Part shown: positions 31,972-39,920 of the stretch, piece after piece | How positions within the stretch are numbered: position 1 is the stretch's first letter | Layout of the letters: each line of letters starts with the position of its first letter | Assembly: GCA_002154345.1 (NCBI GenBank) | Contig: MUNB01000023.1 | Span: 1 to 40,239, forward strand | Direction: 5' to 3' | Length of the DNA stretch: 40,239 bases | Source: Streptomyces griseus | GTDB taxonomy: Bacteria; Actinomycetota; Actinomycetes; Streptomycetales; Streptomycetaceae | Notes under the pieces: generated by a model | What the model was told of the DNA's origin: nothing | Seen by the model: the letters and a program-made list of their open reading frames with translations, nothing else | Databases searched by the model: none | Made by a program: the position numbers and the translations under genes

Positions 31972-32367
31972 TCAGGCTGTAGCAGCGGCCTCCCGGCCCC
32001 TTCGCGTCCGACGGTAGAGGATCTCGTCGAAGGTGGCGCGGGCGCCCGTGGGGTCGTTGTAGTGCATTGCCAGGAGGGCGGCGATGACGGCGCCGACCAG
32101 GTCGTTCTGGACCTCTGACCAGGTGTGGTCGTCGCCGCAGGTGGTGAGGCCCTTCAGGCCGTGGAGGGCGTGCATGGCCTCGCCGGCTTCCTCGGCGACT
32201 TTGCCGACCTGAAGGGCTTTGAGCTCCTCGTCGGGGAGGTGAGCGCCGGCCGCTCGGCAGACGGCGGAGAGCTTCTCGATGTTGTCCCACAGGGTGTCAA
32301 CGTCGGACCTCCGATCGATGGGTTCGGCTACTCCTGTGCGGGTCGTCCGAGCTGGCGTACGGTCCAT
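31972..32367 (-). CDS. MazG-like nucleotide pyrophosphohydrolase
   Basis: 131 aa, all-alpha NTP-PPase fold. VGKVAEEAGEAMHALHGLKG holds the metal-binding ExxE cluster (E59, E60, E63), and VQNDLVGAVIAALLAMHY supplies the second acidic helix. Such enzymes hydrolyse (d)NTPs to monophosphate and pyrophosphate. ATG 32367 overlaps the end of the upstream dehydrogenase by 40 bp; no later in-frame start exists before the fold. Last gene of the minus-strand array. Confidence 0.8.
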   Translation of the reverse strand: MDRTPARTTRTGVAEPIDRRSDVDTLWDNIEKLSAVCRAAGAHLPDEELKALQVGKVAEEAGEAMHALHGLKGLTTCGDDHTWSEVQNDLVGAVIAALLAMHYNDPTGARATFDEILYRRTRRGREAAATA

Positions 32368-33650
32368 CCGGCCATGCGCCAGGCGTCGGCGTCGATGAGG
32401 TTGCGGAGGTCGACGAGGACCTGGTCCGCGACCAGTGGGGCGAGGGCCTTGGGGTCGGCCTCACGGAAGTGGGGCCATTCGGTGGCCAGGACGATCAGCT
32501 CCGCCGCCTCGACGGAGTCTTCGAGGGTTTCGCAGTAGTCGAGTTCGGGGTGGCGGCGCAGTGCTGTGGGTACGGCGTGCGGGTCGTGGACGGTGACGGT
32601 CGCGCCGCGCTGGTGCATGAGCGCGGCGATCGCCAGGGCCGGGGATTCCCGTACGTCGTCGGTCCCGGCCTTGAAGGAAGCGCCCCAAACGGTGATGCGC
32701 ACGCCGTCGACGGGGCGGCCGAGCGTCCGCTCGATGAGCTTCAGTGCGGCGGTGGGTCGGGATTCGTTGACCTCCTCTGCCGCGCGCAGCATGGTCGCTG
32801 CCTCGGCGGCGCCCAGGGTGCGGGCGGAGGCGGTGAAGGCACGGACGTCCTTCGGGAGGCAGCCGCCGCCGTAGCCGGGGCCGGCGTTCAGGCCGCCGCG
32901 GCCGATGCGGGGGTCCAGGCCGATGGCCTCGGTGAGCTGCTGCACGTCGGCTCCGGCGGCGGCGCACATGTCGGCGACGCCGTTGATGAAGGAGATCTTC
33001 ATGCCGAGGTAGGCGTTGGCGGCACCCTTAATGAGTTCGGCCGTGGCGGGGTCGGTCACGAACAGCGGAATGCCATTCGCCAGGAGGGGCGCGTAGACCT
33101 CACGTAGCGCATCCTCGGCGCGGGCAGACGGGACGCCGACGACGATGCGGTCGGGGCGCAAGGTGTCGTCGATGGCGTGGCCCTCGCGCAGGAACTCCGG
33201 GTTCCAGACGACCTCCACGCCCTCACCTGCAGGGGAGAGCCGGGCGAGCAGGGAGCCCAGGTCGCGGGAGGTGCCGACGGTCACCGTGGACTTGCCGACG
33301 ATGACGGTCGGGCGGGTCAGGTGCGGGGCCAGGGCGCGGGCGGCGCCGAAGACCTGCCCGGTGTCGTAGCTCCGCCCGTCCGCGTCGATCGGCGTGCCCA
33401 CGGCCAGGAAGTGGATGTCGGCGAACTCGGCTGCCTCTGCGAGGCTGGTGGTGAACCGCAGGCGACCGGTGGCGGTGTGGGTGCTGAGGAGTTCGGGCAG
33501 GCCGTCCTCGTAGATGGGGCACTCGCCGGCGTTGAGGCGGTCGATCTTCGCCTGGTCCAGGTCCACGCCGATGACCTCGTGGCCGATCTCGGCCATGGCA
33601 GCGGCGTGGGGAATGCCCAGGTGACCACAACCGATGACGGATACGCGCAT
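32328..33650 (-). CDS. UDP-glucose/GDP-mannose dehydrogenase family protein
   Basis: 440-aa nucleotide-sugar dehydrogenase oxidising the C6 hydroxyl twice to a uronate with two NAD+. N-terminal Rossmann VIGCGHLGIPHAAAMAEIGH; catalytic Lys in KGAANAYLGMKISFIN; nucleophile C264 in GPGYGGGCLPKD; C-terminal domain with GASFKAGTDDVRESPA. All catalytic residues are present. ATG 33650 is the first conserved residue. Its setting, between a SIR2-like gene and mazG in an island, is unusual; no glycosyltransferases are nearby to use a UDP-uronate. Confidence 0.9.
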   Translation of the reverse strand: MRVSVIGCGHLGIPHAAAMAEIGHEVIGVDLDQAKIDRLNAGECPIYEDGLPELLSTHTATGRLRFTTSLAEAAEFADIHFLAVGTPIDADGRSYDTGQVFGAARALAPHLTRPTVIVGKSTVTVGTSRDLGSLLARLSPAGEGVEVVWNPEFLREGHAIDDTLRPDRIVVGVPSARAEDALREVYAPLLANGIPLFVTDPATAELIKGAANAYLGMKISFINGVADMCAAAGADVQQLTEAIGLDPRIGRGGLNAGPGYGGGCLPKDVRAFTASARTLGAAEAATMLRAAEEVNESRPTAALKLIERTLGRPVDGVRITVWGASFKAGTDDVRESPALAIAALMHQRGATVTVHDPHAVPTALRRHPELDYCETLEDSVEAAELIVLATEWPHFREADPKALAPLVADQVLVDLRNLIDADAWRMAGWTVRQLGRPAQE

Positions 33651-33757
33651 GGGTCGACGCTCCTTTCCTTGTCCCTCGCCCGCCCAGGGGAGTCCGGGCC
33701 GGCCGGGTGCGTCACGCTAGCGCCAACACCCGGCACAGCCCTCTTTGTGCAGGTGGA

Positions 33758-35032
33758 TCAACCAGCTTGCTGATTCAGCAGATTGACGAGGGTGGGCAGT
33801 GCATCGGCGGCGGTTGCCCGGCACACCAGGTCGCCGTCTTGGGGGCCTTCCAGTGGGTACGGCATGAACTGGCCGTCGCTCCAGAAGCCCTCCGGGTCCA
33901 GGTAGACGACCTGCATGCCGCGAGCGCGGGCGCGCGCCTGGACCTTGCGGCGGTCGGCATGCAGGCCGACGACGAGCAGGGCCTTGGCGCCGTCGACCCA
34001 CTCGACGTCGGGCACGGTCTGGTCGTACCGGCGCATGAAGCACTCGTCGAGCCCGGCGCGCGCCGCGAGCACGTCGAAGTTGTTGGTGATGACCGGGCCG
34101 ACGAGGTGACCGGCGTCCTTCAGTTCCTTCAGCGCCCACATCGCCGGAGTCGGTTCGGCCAGGAAGCAGGCGCGGAACATCTCCACGAACTCCGCAGTCT
34201 TCTCCTCCGGCTCCGTAAGAACCTCGTGGAGGAGCGTGTCCGCTGTCGGGGAGAGGGTGAAGCGGTGCTCGCGTGGCTCGTGGCCTTGGCGGTCGGTGAC
34301 CCGGTAGATCTCGTGGAGCCGGTGCAGGGGCGGGATGCCGGCCTCCACCGATGTACCGCATCCGATCTCCACCTGGAACGGCAGCAGGTCCGCGAGGACG
34401 GACAGGTCCGGGACGCGGGTCGGCGTACTGGGGCGGTCCTTGCACCTGATCCCGGTGGAGAGGACGTTCCACGGCAACTGTCGTACAGCAGGCGGCGGTT
34501 CGTAGGACGCCGATACGATCTGCACGTCCAGGCTCCGGTGGCTGACGGGGAGGGTACGGCCCGCAGCCGCGTCCTGGGGGTGGACGTCGTGCTCCGTGAT
34601 CCGGCACTTCAGATCCCGACGTGTCCATAAGAAGCCACCGGGAGCCTCCTTCCAGCCGCCGGTGGCGAGCGAGTCCCACAGGGCGGCGTGGTGCGCGTCG
34701 ATCTCGTCCGCAGGAGCGGCAGCGGAGTGGTAGAGGTACAGGTCGGTCAGGCCGATGGCCGGCGCGGCGGTGGTGGGGACCAGGCCGTACCGGTAGCGGT
34801 AGTGGATGATCCGCCGCCGGGCATCGTCGGCGGCTGTCCAGCCGCTCTGTTCGGCCGTGGCCTTCTCCTGCGTACGGCGCCAGATCCCTTCCTCGATGTA
34901 GCGGGGCCGGTCGGCGTCGCCGAAGTAGGTTCTCCAGACCTGCTGCTGGTCGGGGGTGAGCTGGTCGATGACGATGTACGGGATGTCCACGATCTCTCCC
35001 TGGAGAATCACGCCTGGATGTTCCGGATGCAT
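33758..35032 (-). CDS. SIR2-like protein with uncharacterised N-terminal domain
   Basis: 424 aa from ATG 35032 (GGAG 6 nt upstream; longer frame is Pro/Arg-rich shadow). The C-terminal half follows the sirtuin plan: QVEIGCGTSVEAGIPPL (about 219-235; compare GAGxSxxxGIPDF), VITNNFDVLAARAGL with T316-N317-N318-F319-D320 (compare TQNID), and ALLVVGLHADRR then GMQVVYLDPEG (NAD-binding strand). The Zn-binding Cys and the catalytic HG are not seen (RRYD at that point), so deacetylase activity is doubtful; NAD binding or cleavage is possible. Residues 1-200 are unrecognised. SIR2 domains are frequent in antiphage systems. Confidence 0.65.
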   Translation of the reverse strand: MHPEHPGVILQGEIVDIPYIVIDQLTPDQQQVWRTYFGDADRPRYIEEGIWRRTQEKATAEQSGWTAADDARRRIIHYRYRYGLVPTTAAPAIGLTDLYLYHSAAAPADEIDAHHAALWDSLATGGWKEAPGGFLWTRRDLKCRITEHDVHPQDAAAGRTLPVSHRSLDVQIVSASYEPPPAVRQLPWNVLSTGIRCKDRPSTPTRVPDLSVLADLLPFQVEIGCGTSVEAGIPPLHRLHEIYRVTDRQGHEPREHRFTLSPTADTLLHEVLTEPEEKTAEFVEMFRACFLAEPTPAMWALKELKDAGHLVGPVITNNFDVLAARAGLDECFMRRYDQTVPDVEWVDGAKALLVVGLHADRRKVQARARARGMQVVYLDPEGFWSDGQFMPYPLEGPQDGDLVCRATAADALPTLVNLLNQQAG

Positions 35033-35087
35033 GGCAGGCTCCGTGGGCCGGGAACGTGGGTCGAACCACCCGGCCAGCGGAGCGGAT

Positions 35088-35297
35088 TCAGTGGTCGGCG
35101 GGTGGGCTCGCGTCCGGCGCGGCGGCGGCGGGCCGGTGACCGAGGCCGGTGAGGAGCGGGGCGGCCTGCTCACGCAGCCCCCAGGCCCCGTCCACCAAGC
35201 CGGCGACGGCCACAGTCGTGAGCGCGATGCCTCCGCCTTCGGGGCGTACGGAGCGCGGCGCGGCCTTTCGTGCGTGGTGTCGCCGAGACCCGGTCAC
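35088..35297 (-). CDS. Small protein coupled to the preceding gene, 69 aa
   Basis: GTG 35297 overlaps the stop of the 148-aa gene (GTGA). The product has a basic N-terminus, a hydrophobic stretch GIALTTVAVAGLVDGAWGL and an Ala/Pro tail. Not recognised; coding is supported mainly by the overlap and position in the array. Confidence 0.4.
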   Translation of the reverse strand: MTGSRRHHARKAAPRSVRPEGGGIALTTVAVAGLVDGAWGLREQAAPLLTGLGHRPAAAAPDASPPADH

Positions 35298-35740
35298 GGG
35301 GTGCCGCCGAGGGCATGTCCGTGTGCGTCGACTAGGCGGCTGGTCTGCTGGTGCAGTCGCTCCAGCTCGACTGAGGTGAGGATGAGCGCGCCATCGAGGG
35401 TCGAGCCGTCGTCCAAGTGGAACTCGATGGGAACCGATACCTGTCGGGCACGCGGGTCGTAGACCGCGTCCCGTCCGGCCGAGAGCGTGGCGTGGGTGGC
35501 CCTCACCGGCACGGGACTGAGCGTCCTCCCGTCGGCGGGCGCGGACCACGGGGCCCCGCCCCCGGGCGGACGCAGGTGGTACGTCGTAGCCGAGCCCTCA
35601 CCGGGAAGAGCGACCACGACCCCGACACGGCCGTCGCGAGCGCTGTCCGTGGCGAGGTCGCCGAGCCGTGGAACGAACGGTGCTGCCGTACCTAACTCGG
35701 CTCCCTGCGAGGGAAGATGAGAAGAATGTCGTCTCGTCAT
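35294..35740 (-). CDS. Hypothetical protein, 148 aa
   Basis: Not recognised. Predicted mostly beta: VGVVVALPGEGSATTYHLRP, then ARQVSVPIEFHLDDGSTL and GALILTSVELERLHQQTSRL, suggesting a small barrel followed by a helix. Start ATG 35740; no strong ribosome-binding site. It lies 55 bp downstream of the XRE regulator and overlaps the next small gene by 4 bp, so it belongs to the same transcript. Confidence 0.65.
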   Translation of the reverse strand: MTRRHSSHLPSQGAELGTAAPFVPRLGDLATDSARDGRVGVVVALPGEGSATTYHLRPPGGGAPWSAPADGRTLSPVPVRATHATLSAGRDAVYDPRARQVSVPIEFHLDDGSTLDGALILTSVELERLHQQTSRLVDAHGHALGGTP

Positions 35741-35795
35741 GCCCCGAAGTTAGGGACAGGACGGCCCTCGAATATGAGCCGGAGGAATACCACCC

Positions 35796-37025
35796 CTATC
35801 CGTCCAGGTGAAAGCGGTCGGACATGTGCCGCAGCTTCTCCCTCGTGGCTGCTCGTTCCGCGTAGACGATGCTGCGAAGCGTTGAACGCGCGATGGGGTG
35901 GTTCCGTACGAGCTGCGGAGCGATCCGCTCAGCCGTCTCCAGTTCGGTGAGGGCCTTTGTCCGGTTCCCGTCCCACAGCCAGGCCCGTGCGACGTCCATG
36001 TGATGGTGTCCCTGACGGGAGTTGGGCAGTGAACCGACCAAGCTCGGGCTGGTACGGCGGTTTATCTCCAGCGCCTTGCCCTGCTCACCCATTTCCAGGG
36101 CCACGCTGATCGCGTGGATCTGTACATTCCCGGCGGAGAACGTCAGCGAATGCCGGTCGTACACCGGTGCGCCGACGTACGCGTCCATGCGTTCCGCCGC
36201 GTCCTTCGCATGTCCGATCCGGTCCTCCGCTTCCGATGGACGGTTGGCCCGAGCGGCGGAGATGGCCGCCCGAAGCTGAAGCGTGCCCCAAGCCCGCACG
36301 GCCAGCGGATCGCCATGCTCGTACGGCTGTTGCACCGAGGCGATCGCCTTGTCCGAGAGCGCCAGAGCGTCGGCCCAGTCAGCCGTCGCCCACATGTCCC
36401 AGACGCGCATCCAGTCGGCGACGGCAGGCAGCACCGGATCTCCCGACAACCTGGCAGACCACGCGGCCCGTTCGCAGGCCATGGCCACCAGTTCGGGGTG
36501 CCCGAGGGCGTGTGCGGCGGTGTGTGCGAACTTGCAGCACACGGCGTAGACGGCGTATGCCTCCTCCCGCTCGTGCCCGTCCGAGTCCTCTGCCAGAGCG
36601 CGCGCTTCCCGGAACAGGTCCGGGAGAACTCGGAGGATCGCGACGTTGGAGGCGGTGTCCCGCAGGCGGTGCAGCCGGGTCACCTCACGCCATAGCTGTG
36701 GGGCCGGTCGGGGAACCCCGTCGAAGACGGGAACGAGGTCGTAGCGACGTAGCTCGCGCAGGATCGACGAGGCGGCGATCTGCCACTGGCTGTCGTCGGG
36801 CGAGCTGCTGTACGGGCGTCCGATCAGGTCGTTCGGATGGACGTGCAGCTCTGCGGCCACCTGGTTGAGCAGCCCGACCCGGTCCAGCTCGATCAGTCCA
36901 CGCTCCATCTTCGACACCCAGCCCTGCGACTTCCCGAGGGCCGTCGCCAGGTCGGCCTGCGGCATGCCCAGCCGCAGCCTCGCCCTGCGAGCGCGCTTGC
37001 CGATCTCCTTGGCTTCCTCCAGCAT
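35796..37025 (-). CDS. XRE-family HTH regulator with TPR-like C-terminus
   Basis: 409 aa from ATG 37025, which has GGGAGG 9 nt upstream (ATG 37106 has none). HTH at about residues 9-65 (ARLRLGMPQADLATALGKSQ, then GWVSKMERG). The remaining ~330 residues are helical repeats (VYAVCCKFAHTAAHALGHPE; GNRTKALTELETAERIAP), as in Rgg/PlcR- or BldD-like tetratricopeptide regulators of Streptomyces. First gene of the minus-strand array and divergent from the NAD(P) dehydrogenase gene (234-bp spacer); it likely controls both. Confidence 0.87.
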   Translation of the reverse strand: MLEEAKEIGKRARRARLRLGMPQADLATALGKSQGWVSKMERGLIELDRVGLLNQVAAELHVHPNDLIGRPYSSSPDDSQWQIAASSILRELRRYDLVPVFDGVPRPAPQLWREVTRLHRLRDTASNVAILRVLPDLFREARALAEDSDGHEREEAYAVYAVCCKFAHTAAHALGHPELVAMACERAAWSARLSGDPVLPAVADWMRVWDMWATADWADALALSDKAIASVQQPYEHGDPLAVRAWGTLQLRAAISAARANRPSEAEDRIGHAKDAAERMDAYVGAPVYDRHSLTFSAGNVQIHAISVALEMGEQGKALEINRRTSPSLVGSLPNSRQGHHHMDVARAWLWDGNRTKALTELETAERIAPQLVRNHPIARSTLRSIVYAERAATREKLRHMSDRFHLDG

Positions 37026-37259
37026 CAGGACACCTCCCGGCCGGTGGACGATCCGGCGCGACCGCCGGTCTGTCCGTACAGAGTTCGTCTCCTGCACGGT
37101 ACCCATGACGCGGCGTCCGCGTGAGACGAGCTGTTGGGACAGGAGTGCCGCAGCCGTGTTCCGCCATCAGGTGCCGAGCCCTTCGCCGTTGCTGCCGGGC
37201 AACGGCGGATCATGTGGATGAGGAACACCCGCCACGTCGTATCCCGCCGGAGGTAGCCC

Positions 37260-38102
37260 ATGACCACCGTGACCGTCCTGCACCCCGGGTCCATGGGCGC
37301 GGCGGTCGCCGGCGAGCTTGTCGTCGGCGGTCACGAGGTGCTGTGGGTGCCCAAGGGCCGAAGCGAGAATACGTGGCGCCGCGCGAGGGCGTCCGGTGCC
37401 ACGGCGTGCGGCTCGCTCGCGGAAGCGCTGTCCCGAAGCGCGGTCGTTCTCTCGGTCTGCCCACCGCAGGCGGCGGAGGACGTTGCGGCGGCAGTGGCCG
37501 CGCCCGGCTTCGCAGGGGTGTACGCCGATGTCAACGCCATCAGCCCTCAACGCGTACGGCGCATCGCCGAGGAGATCCGCCCCGGCTCCGCAGTCGTCGA
37601 CGGTGCCGTTTTCGGTCAGCCGCCGGGCGAGGGGCGTTCGACACGGCTCTATCTCGCGGGGGTCGGCTCTGCCGTCGACCTGGTGGCGTCGTTGTTCACG
37701 GATTCTGCTCTGCACGTGTGCCGGGTCGGTGACACGCCCGGTTCCGCTTCCGCTCTGAAGCTGGCCTTTGCCGGCTACCAGAAGGCCGCTCGTACCCTCG
37801 CCGGCGTCGCTCACGCGCTCGCCGACGCCCATGGAGTCGGCGACCACCTCACGGCCGAAGCCGAGGTTATGATCTCCGCGATCCTCTCCGATCCGGAGTA
37901 TCTGCCGAGTGTCGCAGCCCGAGCCTGGCGCTGGGCGCCCGAGATGGAAGAGGTCGCCGACACCCTCCGCGCGGCCGACCTGCCCCCGGACATGGCTGAG
38001 GCCACGGCTCGGGTACTCGCTATCTGGGAGCAGGGCAAAGGCCGGTACGACTTGCCTGTCGCGCATGTCCTCGCTCAGCTCCGGTCAGGGAGGAGCACCT
38101 AG
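37260..38102 (+). CDS. NAD(P)-dependent beta-hydroxyacid dehydrogenase-like protein
   Basis: 280 aa. Rossmann motif VTVLHPGSMGAAVAGELVVG (GxMGxxxA type), the VVLSVCPPQAAEDV strand, ADVNAISPQRVRRIAEEI and DGAVFGQPP match the 6-phosphogluconate dehydrogenase-like NAD domain; the C-terminal helical part has KLAFAGYQKAARTL as in DUF1932 members. The family Ser/Lys catalytic pair is partly replaced (LAFAGYQK). ATG 37260 has GGAGGTAG at 3-10 nt. It ends 51 bp before the tRNA 3' end, so it is the gene closest to the integration site. Confidence 0.82.
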   Translation: MTTVTVLHPGSMGAAVAGELVVGGHEVLWVPKGRSENTWRRARASGATACGSLAEALSRSAVVLSVCPPQAAEDVAAAVAAPGFAGVYADVNAISPQRVRRIAEEIRPGSAVVDGAVFGQPPGEGRSTRLYLAGVGSAVDLVASLFTDSALHVCRVGDTPGSASALKLAFAGYQKAARTLAGVAHALADAHGVGDHLTAEAEVMISAILSDPEYLPSVAARAWRWAPEMEEVADTLRAADLPPDMAEATARVLAIWEQGKGRYDLPVAHVLAQLRSGRST

Positions 38103-38122
38103 ACAGGTCCGGACAACAAACA

Positions 38123-38147
38123 AGGCCCGGGTCGATGACCTGGGCCT
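38123..38147 (-). terminator. Terminator of tRNA-Gly
   Basis: 11-bp stem with one G-U (AGGCCCGGGTC / GACCTGGGCCT) and a 3-nt loop, 7 nt beyond the tRNA CCA end. Similar hairpin-like sequence lies at the same place beside att copies A and B. Confidence 0.75.
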
Positions 38148-38153
38148 CAGTCG

Positions 38154-38227
38154 TGGAGCGGGTGACGAGAATCGAACTCGCGCTCTGAGCTTGGGAAGCT
38201 CATGTTCTACCATTAAACTACACCCGC
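38154..38227 (-). tRNA. tRNA-Gly(CCC)
   Basis: Reads on the minus strand from GCGGGTG at 38227. Acceptor GCGGGTG/CACCCGC; anticodon stem TGAGC/GCTCA with loop TTCCCAA, so anticodon CCC; T-arm GCGAGTTCGATTCTCGT; discriminator T and encoded CCA (38154-38156). The 3' half is the integration site of the island on its 3' side. Confidence 0.95.
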
Positions 38228-38463
38228 GAAGCATGCCGATCACCGGCGCTGCATCGTTCCACACTCTACCCCATGTCAGGCCCCCGGCAGATGAGCCGCG
38301 GGGTCTTCGTGTCGTGTGCGTGGTGGTGGGAGGAGTGTGGACGGGGGTGTGATGGGCGGGAGTTGGGGGCGTAGCGTGGGTGGTCGGAGTGCCGCGTGGA
38401 GTGGCGTCCTGTTCATCCCCTAATGTGGCGTTCTCGTCCATATGCGGTTGGGGAAGGGACTTG

Positions 38464-38637
38464 ATGGAGTCGATGGAGCGCACCGTCGTCCGCTGTGCCG
38501 AAGGGCACGTTTTCGCTACCTCGTCGTTCCCGATGCAGCAGCTCGGGGCCGGCCGGATCGGGCCCGGGCGGTTGATCCGGTGTCCTCGGTGTGCCCGGTT
38601 GCGGCAGGCCGTGCCGGTGGCGTTCGAGAAGCGGTAG
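38464..38637 (+). CDS. Small zinc-ribbon-like protein, 57 aa
   Basis: Starts at ATG 38464 after GGGAAGGGAC. The pattern C-A-E-G-H ... C-P-R-C provides Cys/His pairs 29 residues apart, resembling a small zinc ribbon; the rest is basic. Unknown function; it stands in the conserved stretch between tRNA-Gly and dcd. Confidence 0.6.
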   Translation: MESMERTVVRCAEGHVFATSSFPMQQLGAGRIGPGRLIRCPRCARLRQAVPVAFEKR

Positions 38638-38761
38638 TCGATGCGAGGCGGTCGCCGGCGGTGGTGAAGTGGTAGCGAAGCGGTAATCGCGGAGACGTGG
38701 AGCAGAGGCGCGCGGGTGGTCCGGTTGGGGCGGGCTCGCGCGTTCTGCGTATCCTCGGGGC

Positions 38762-39337
38762 GTGCTTCTCTCAGACAAGGACATCCGGGCCGAGATCGAC
38801 GCCGGGCGAGTCCGTATCGATCCGTACGACCCTTCGATGGTGCAGCCGTCGAGCATCGACGTGCGGCTGGACCGCTACTTCCGGGTGTTCGAGAACCACC
38901 GGTACCCGCACATCGACCCGGCCGTGGAACAGCCCGATCTGACGCGGACCGTCGAGCCGGAGGGTGATGAGGCGTTCATCCTGCACCCGGGCGAGTTCGT
39001 GCTGGCGTCGACGTACGAGGTGATCTCGCTCCCCGACGATCTGGCCTCGCGGCTGGAGGGCAAGAGTTCGCTCGGGCGGCTCGGTCTGGTGACGCACTCG
39101 ACGGCCGGGTTCATCGACCCCGGGTTCTCCGGGCACGTGACCCTGGAGCTGTCGAATCTCGCGACCCTGCCCATAAAGCTCTGGCCGGGCATGAAGATCG
39201 GGCAGCTCTGCCTGTTCAAGCTGACCTCGTCCGCCGAGTTCCCGTACGGCTCCGAGCGCTACGAGTCGCGGTACCAGGGGCAGCGGGGGCCGACCGCCTC
39301 GCGGTCCTTCCAGAACTTCCATCGGACTCAGGTGTGA
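38762..39337 (+). CDS. dcd: dCTP deaminase
   Basis: 191-aa trimeric enzyme converting dCTP to dUTP for thymidylate synthesis. [41 protein letters not shown] and [20 protein letters not shown] (with the catalytic Glu) are textbook Dcd blocks, and the C-terminal lid is present. GTG 38762 gives the family N-terminus. No ribosome-binding site is seen; a TATCCT box 6 nt before suggests a leaderless mRNA. The phosphoribosyltransferase follows 6 bp after the stop. Confidence 0.97.
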   Translation: MLLSDKDIRAEIDAGRVRIDPYDPSMVQPSSIDVRLDRYFRVFENHRYPHIDPAVEQPDLTRTVEPEGDEAFILHPGEFVLASTYEVISLPDDLASRLEGKSSLGRLGLVTHSTAGFIDPGFSGHVTLELSNLATLPIKLWPGMKIGQLCLFKLTSSAEFPYGSERYESRYQGQRGPTASRSFQNFHRTQV

Positions 39338-39343
39338 TCAATC

Positions 39344-39844
39344 GTGGCCAGTGACGTGCGGGAAAACCTTACCTACGAGGGCTTCGGGCGCGCCGTGCGC
39401 GAGCTCGCCCAGGCCGTCGCCGACGACGGGTACGAGCCCGATGTCGTGCTGAGCATCGCGCGGGGTGGGGTCTTCGTCGCGGGCGGGCTCGCCTACGCCC
39501 TCGACTGCAAGAACATCCATCTGGTCAATGTGGAGTTCTACACCGGGGTCGGGACCACCCTGGAGATGCCCGTCATGCTGGCGCCCGTCCCCAACGCGAT
39601 CGACTTCTCCGACAAGAAGGTTCTGATCGCCGACGACGTCGCCGATACGGGCAAGACCCTCAAGCTCGTCCACGACTTCTGCGTCGACCACGTCGCCGAG
39701 GTCCGCAGCGCCGTCATCTACGAGAAGTCCCACTCCCTCGTGAAGTGCGAGTACGTGTGGAAGAAGACCGATCAGTGGATCAACTTCCCGTGGAGCGTGG
39801 AGAAGCCCGTCGTACGGCGCGACGGGCAGGTTCTGGACGCGTAA
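39344..39844 (+). CDS. Phosphoribosyltransferase family protein
   Basis: 166-aa type I phosphoribosyltransferase. VVLSIARGGVFVAGGLAYAL and the PRPP-binding loop VLIADDVADTGKTL (two Asp before a Gly-Lys-Thr) are clear; the fold resembles xanthine/hypoxanthine enzymes. GTG 39344, 6 bp after dcd, so co-transcribed and likely in nucleotide salvage; base specificity is not evident. Confidence 0.92.
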   Translation: MASDVRENLTYEGFGRAVRELAQAVADDGYEPDVVLSIARGGVFVAGGLAYALDCKNIHLVNVEFYTGVGTTLEMPVMLAPVPNAIDFSDKKVLIADDVADTGKTLKLVHDFCVDHVAEVRSAVIYEKSHSLVKCEYVWKKTDQWINFPWSVEKPVVRRDGQVLDA

Positions 39845-39869
39845 CCCGCAGGACCCACGGCATACATAC

Positions 39870-39909
39870 GGAAGGCCCCCGGGACGCGGAAGCGTTCCGG
39901 GGGCCTTCC
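39870..39909. terminator. Bidirectional terminator
   Basis: 18-bp stem (one G-U) closed by a GGAA tetraloop at 39888-39891, between the convergent phosphoribosyltransferase and membrane-protein genes. Confidence 0.88.
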
Positions 39910-39920
39910 TCGTCCGTCGC

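Larger units (their letters stand above)
27243..38197. mobile_element. Stacked integration island at tRNA-Gly(CCC), no integrase
   Basis: Bounded on the right by the intact tRNA-Gly gene and on the left by a degenerate copy of its 3' half, with an exact copy at 28572 and a worn copy near 29629 inside. Repeats run from the CCA end to the anticodon loop, the usual crossover segment of tyrosine integrases in tRNA genes. Cargo is accessory: two toxin-antitoxin loci, an AT-rich DUF262 fusion, and a SIR2-like/MazG array. No integrase, excisionase, replication or transfer gene is present, so the element is decayed or mobilised in trans. Confidence 0.75.

Noticed and set aside
36167-36868. Plus-strand frames over the XRE regulator gene
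   Set aside because: Arg/Pro-rich shadows of the minus-strand gene without a ribosome-binding site.
27243-38227. CRISPR array or prophage
   Set aside because: No regularly spaced repeats and no capsid, portal or terminase genes; repeats are tRNA fragments only.
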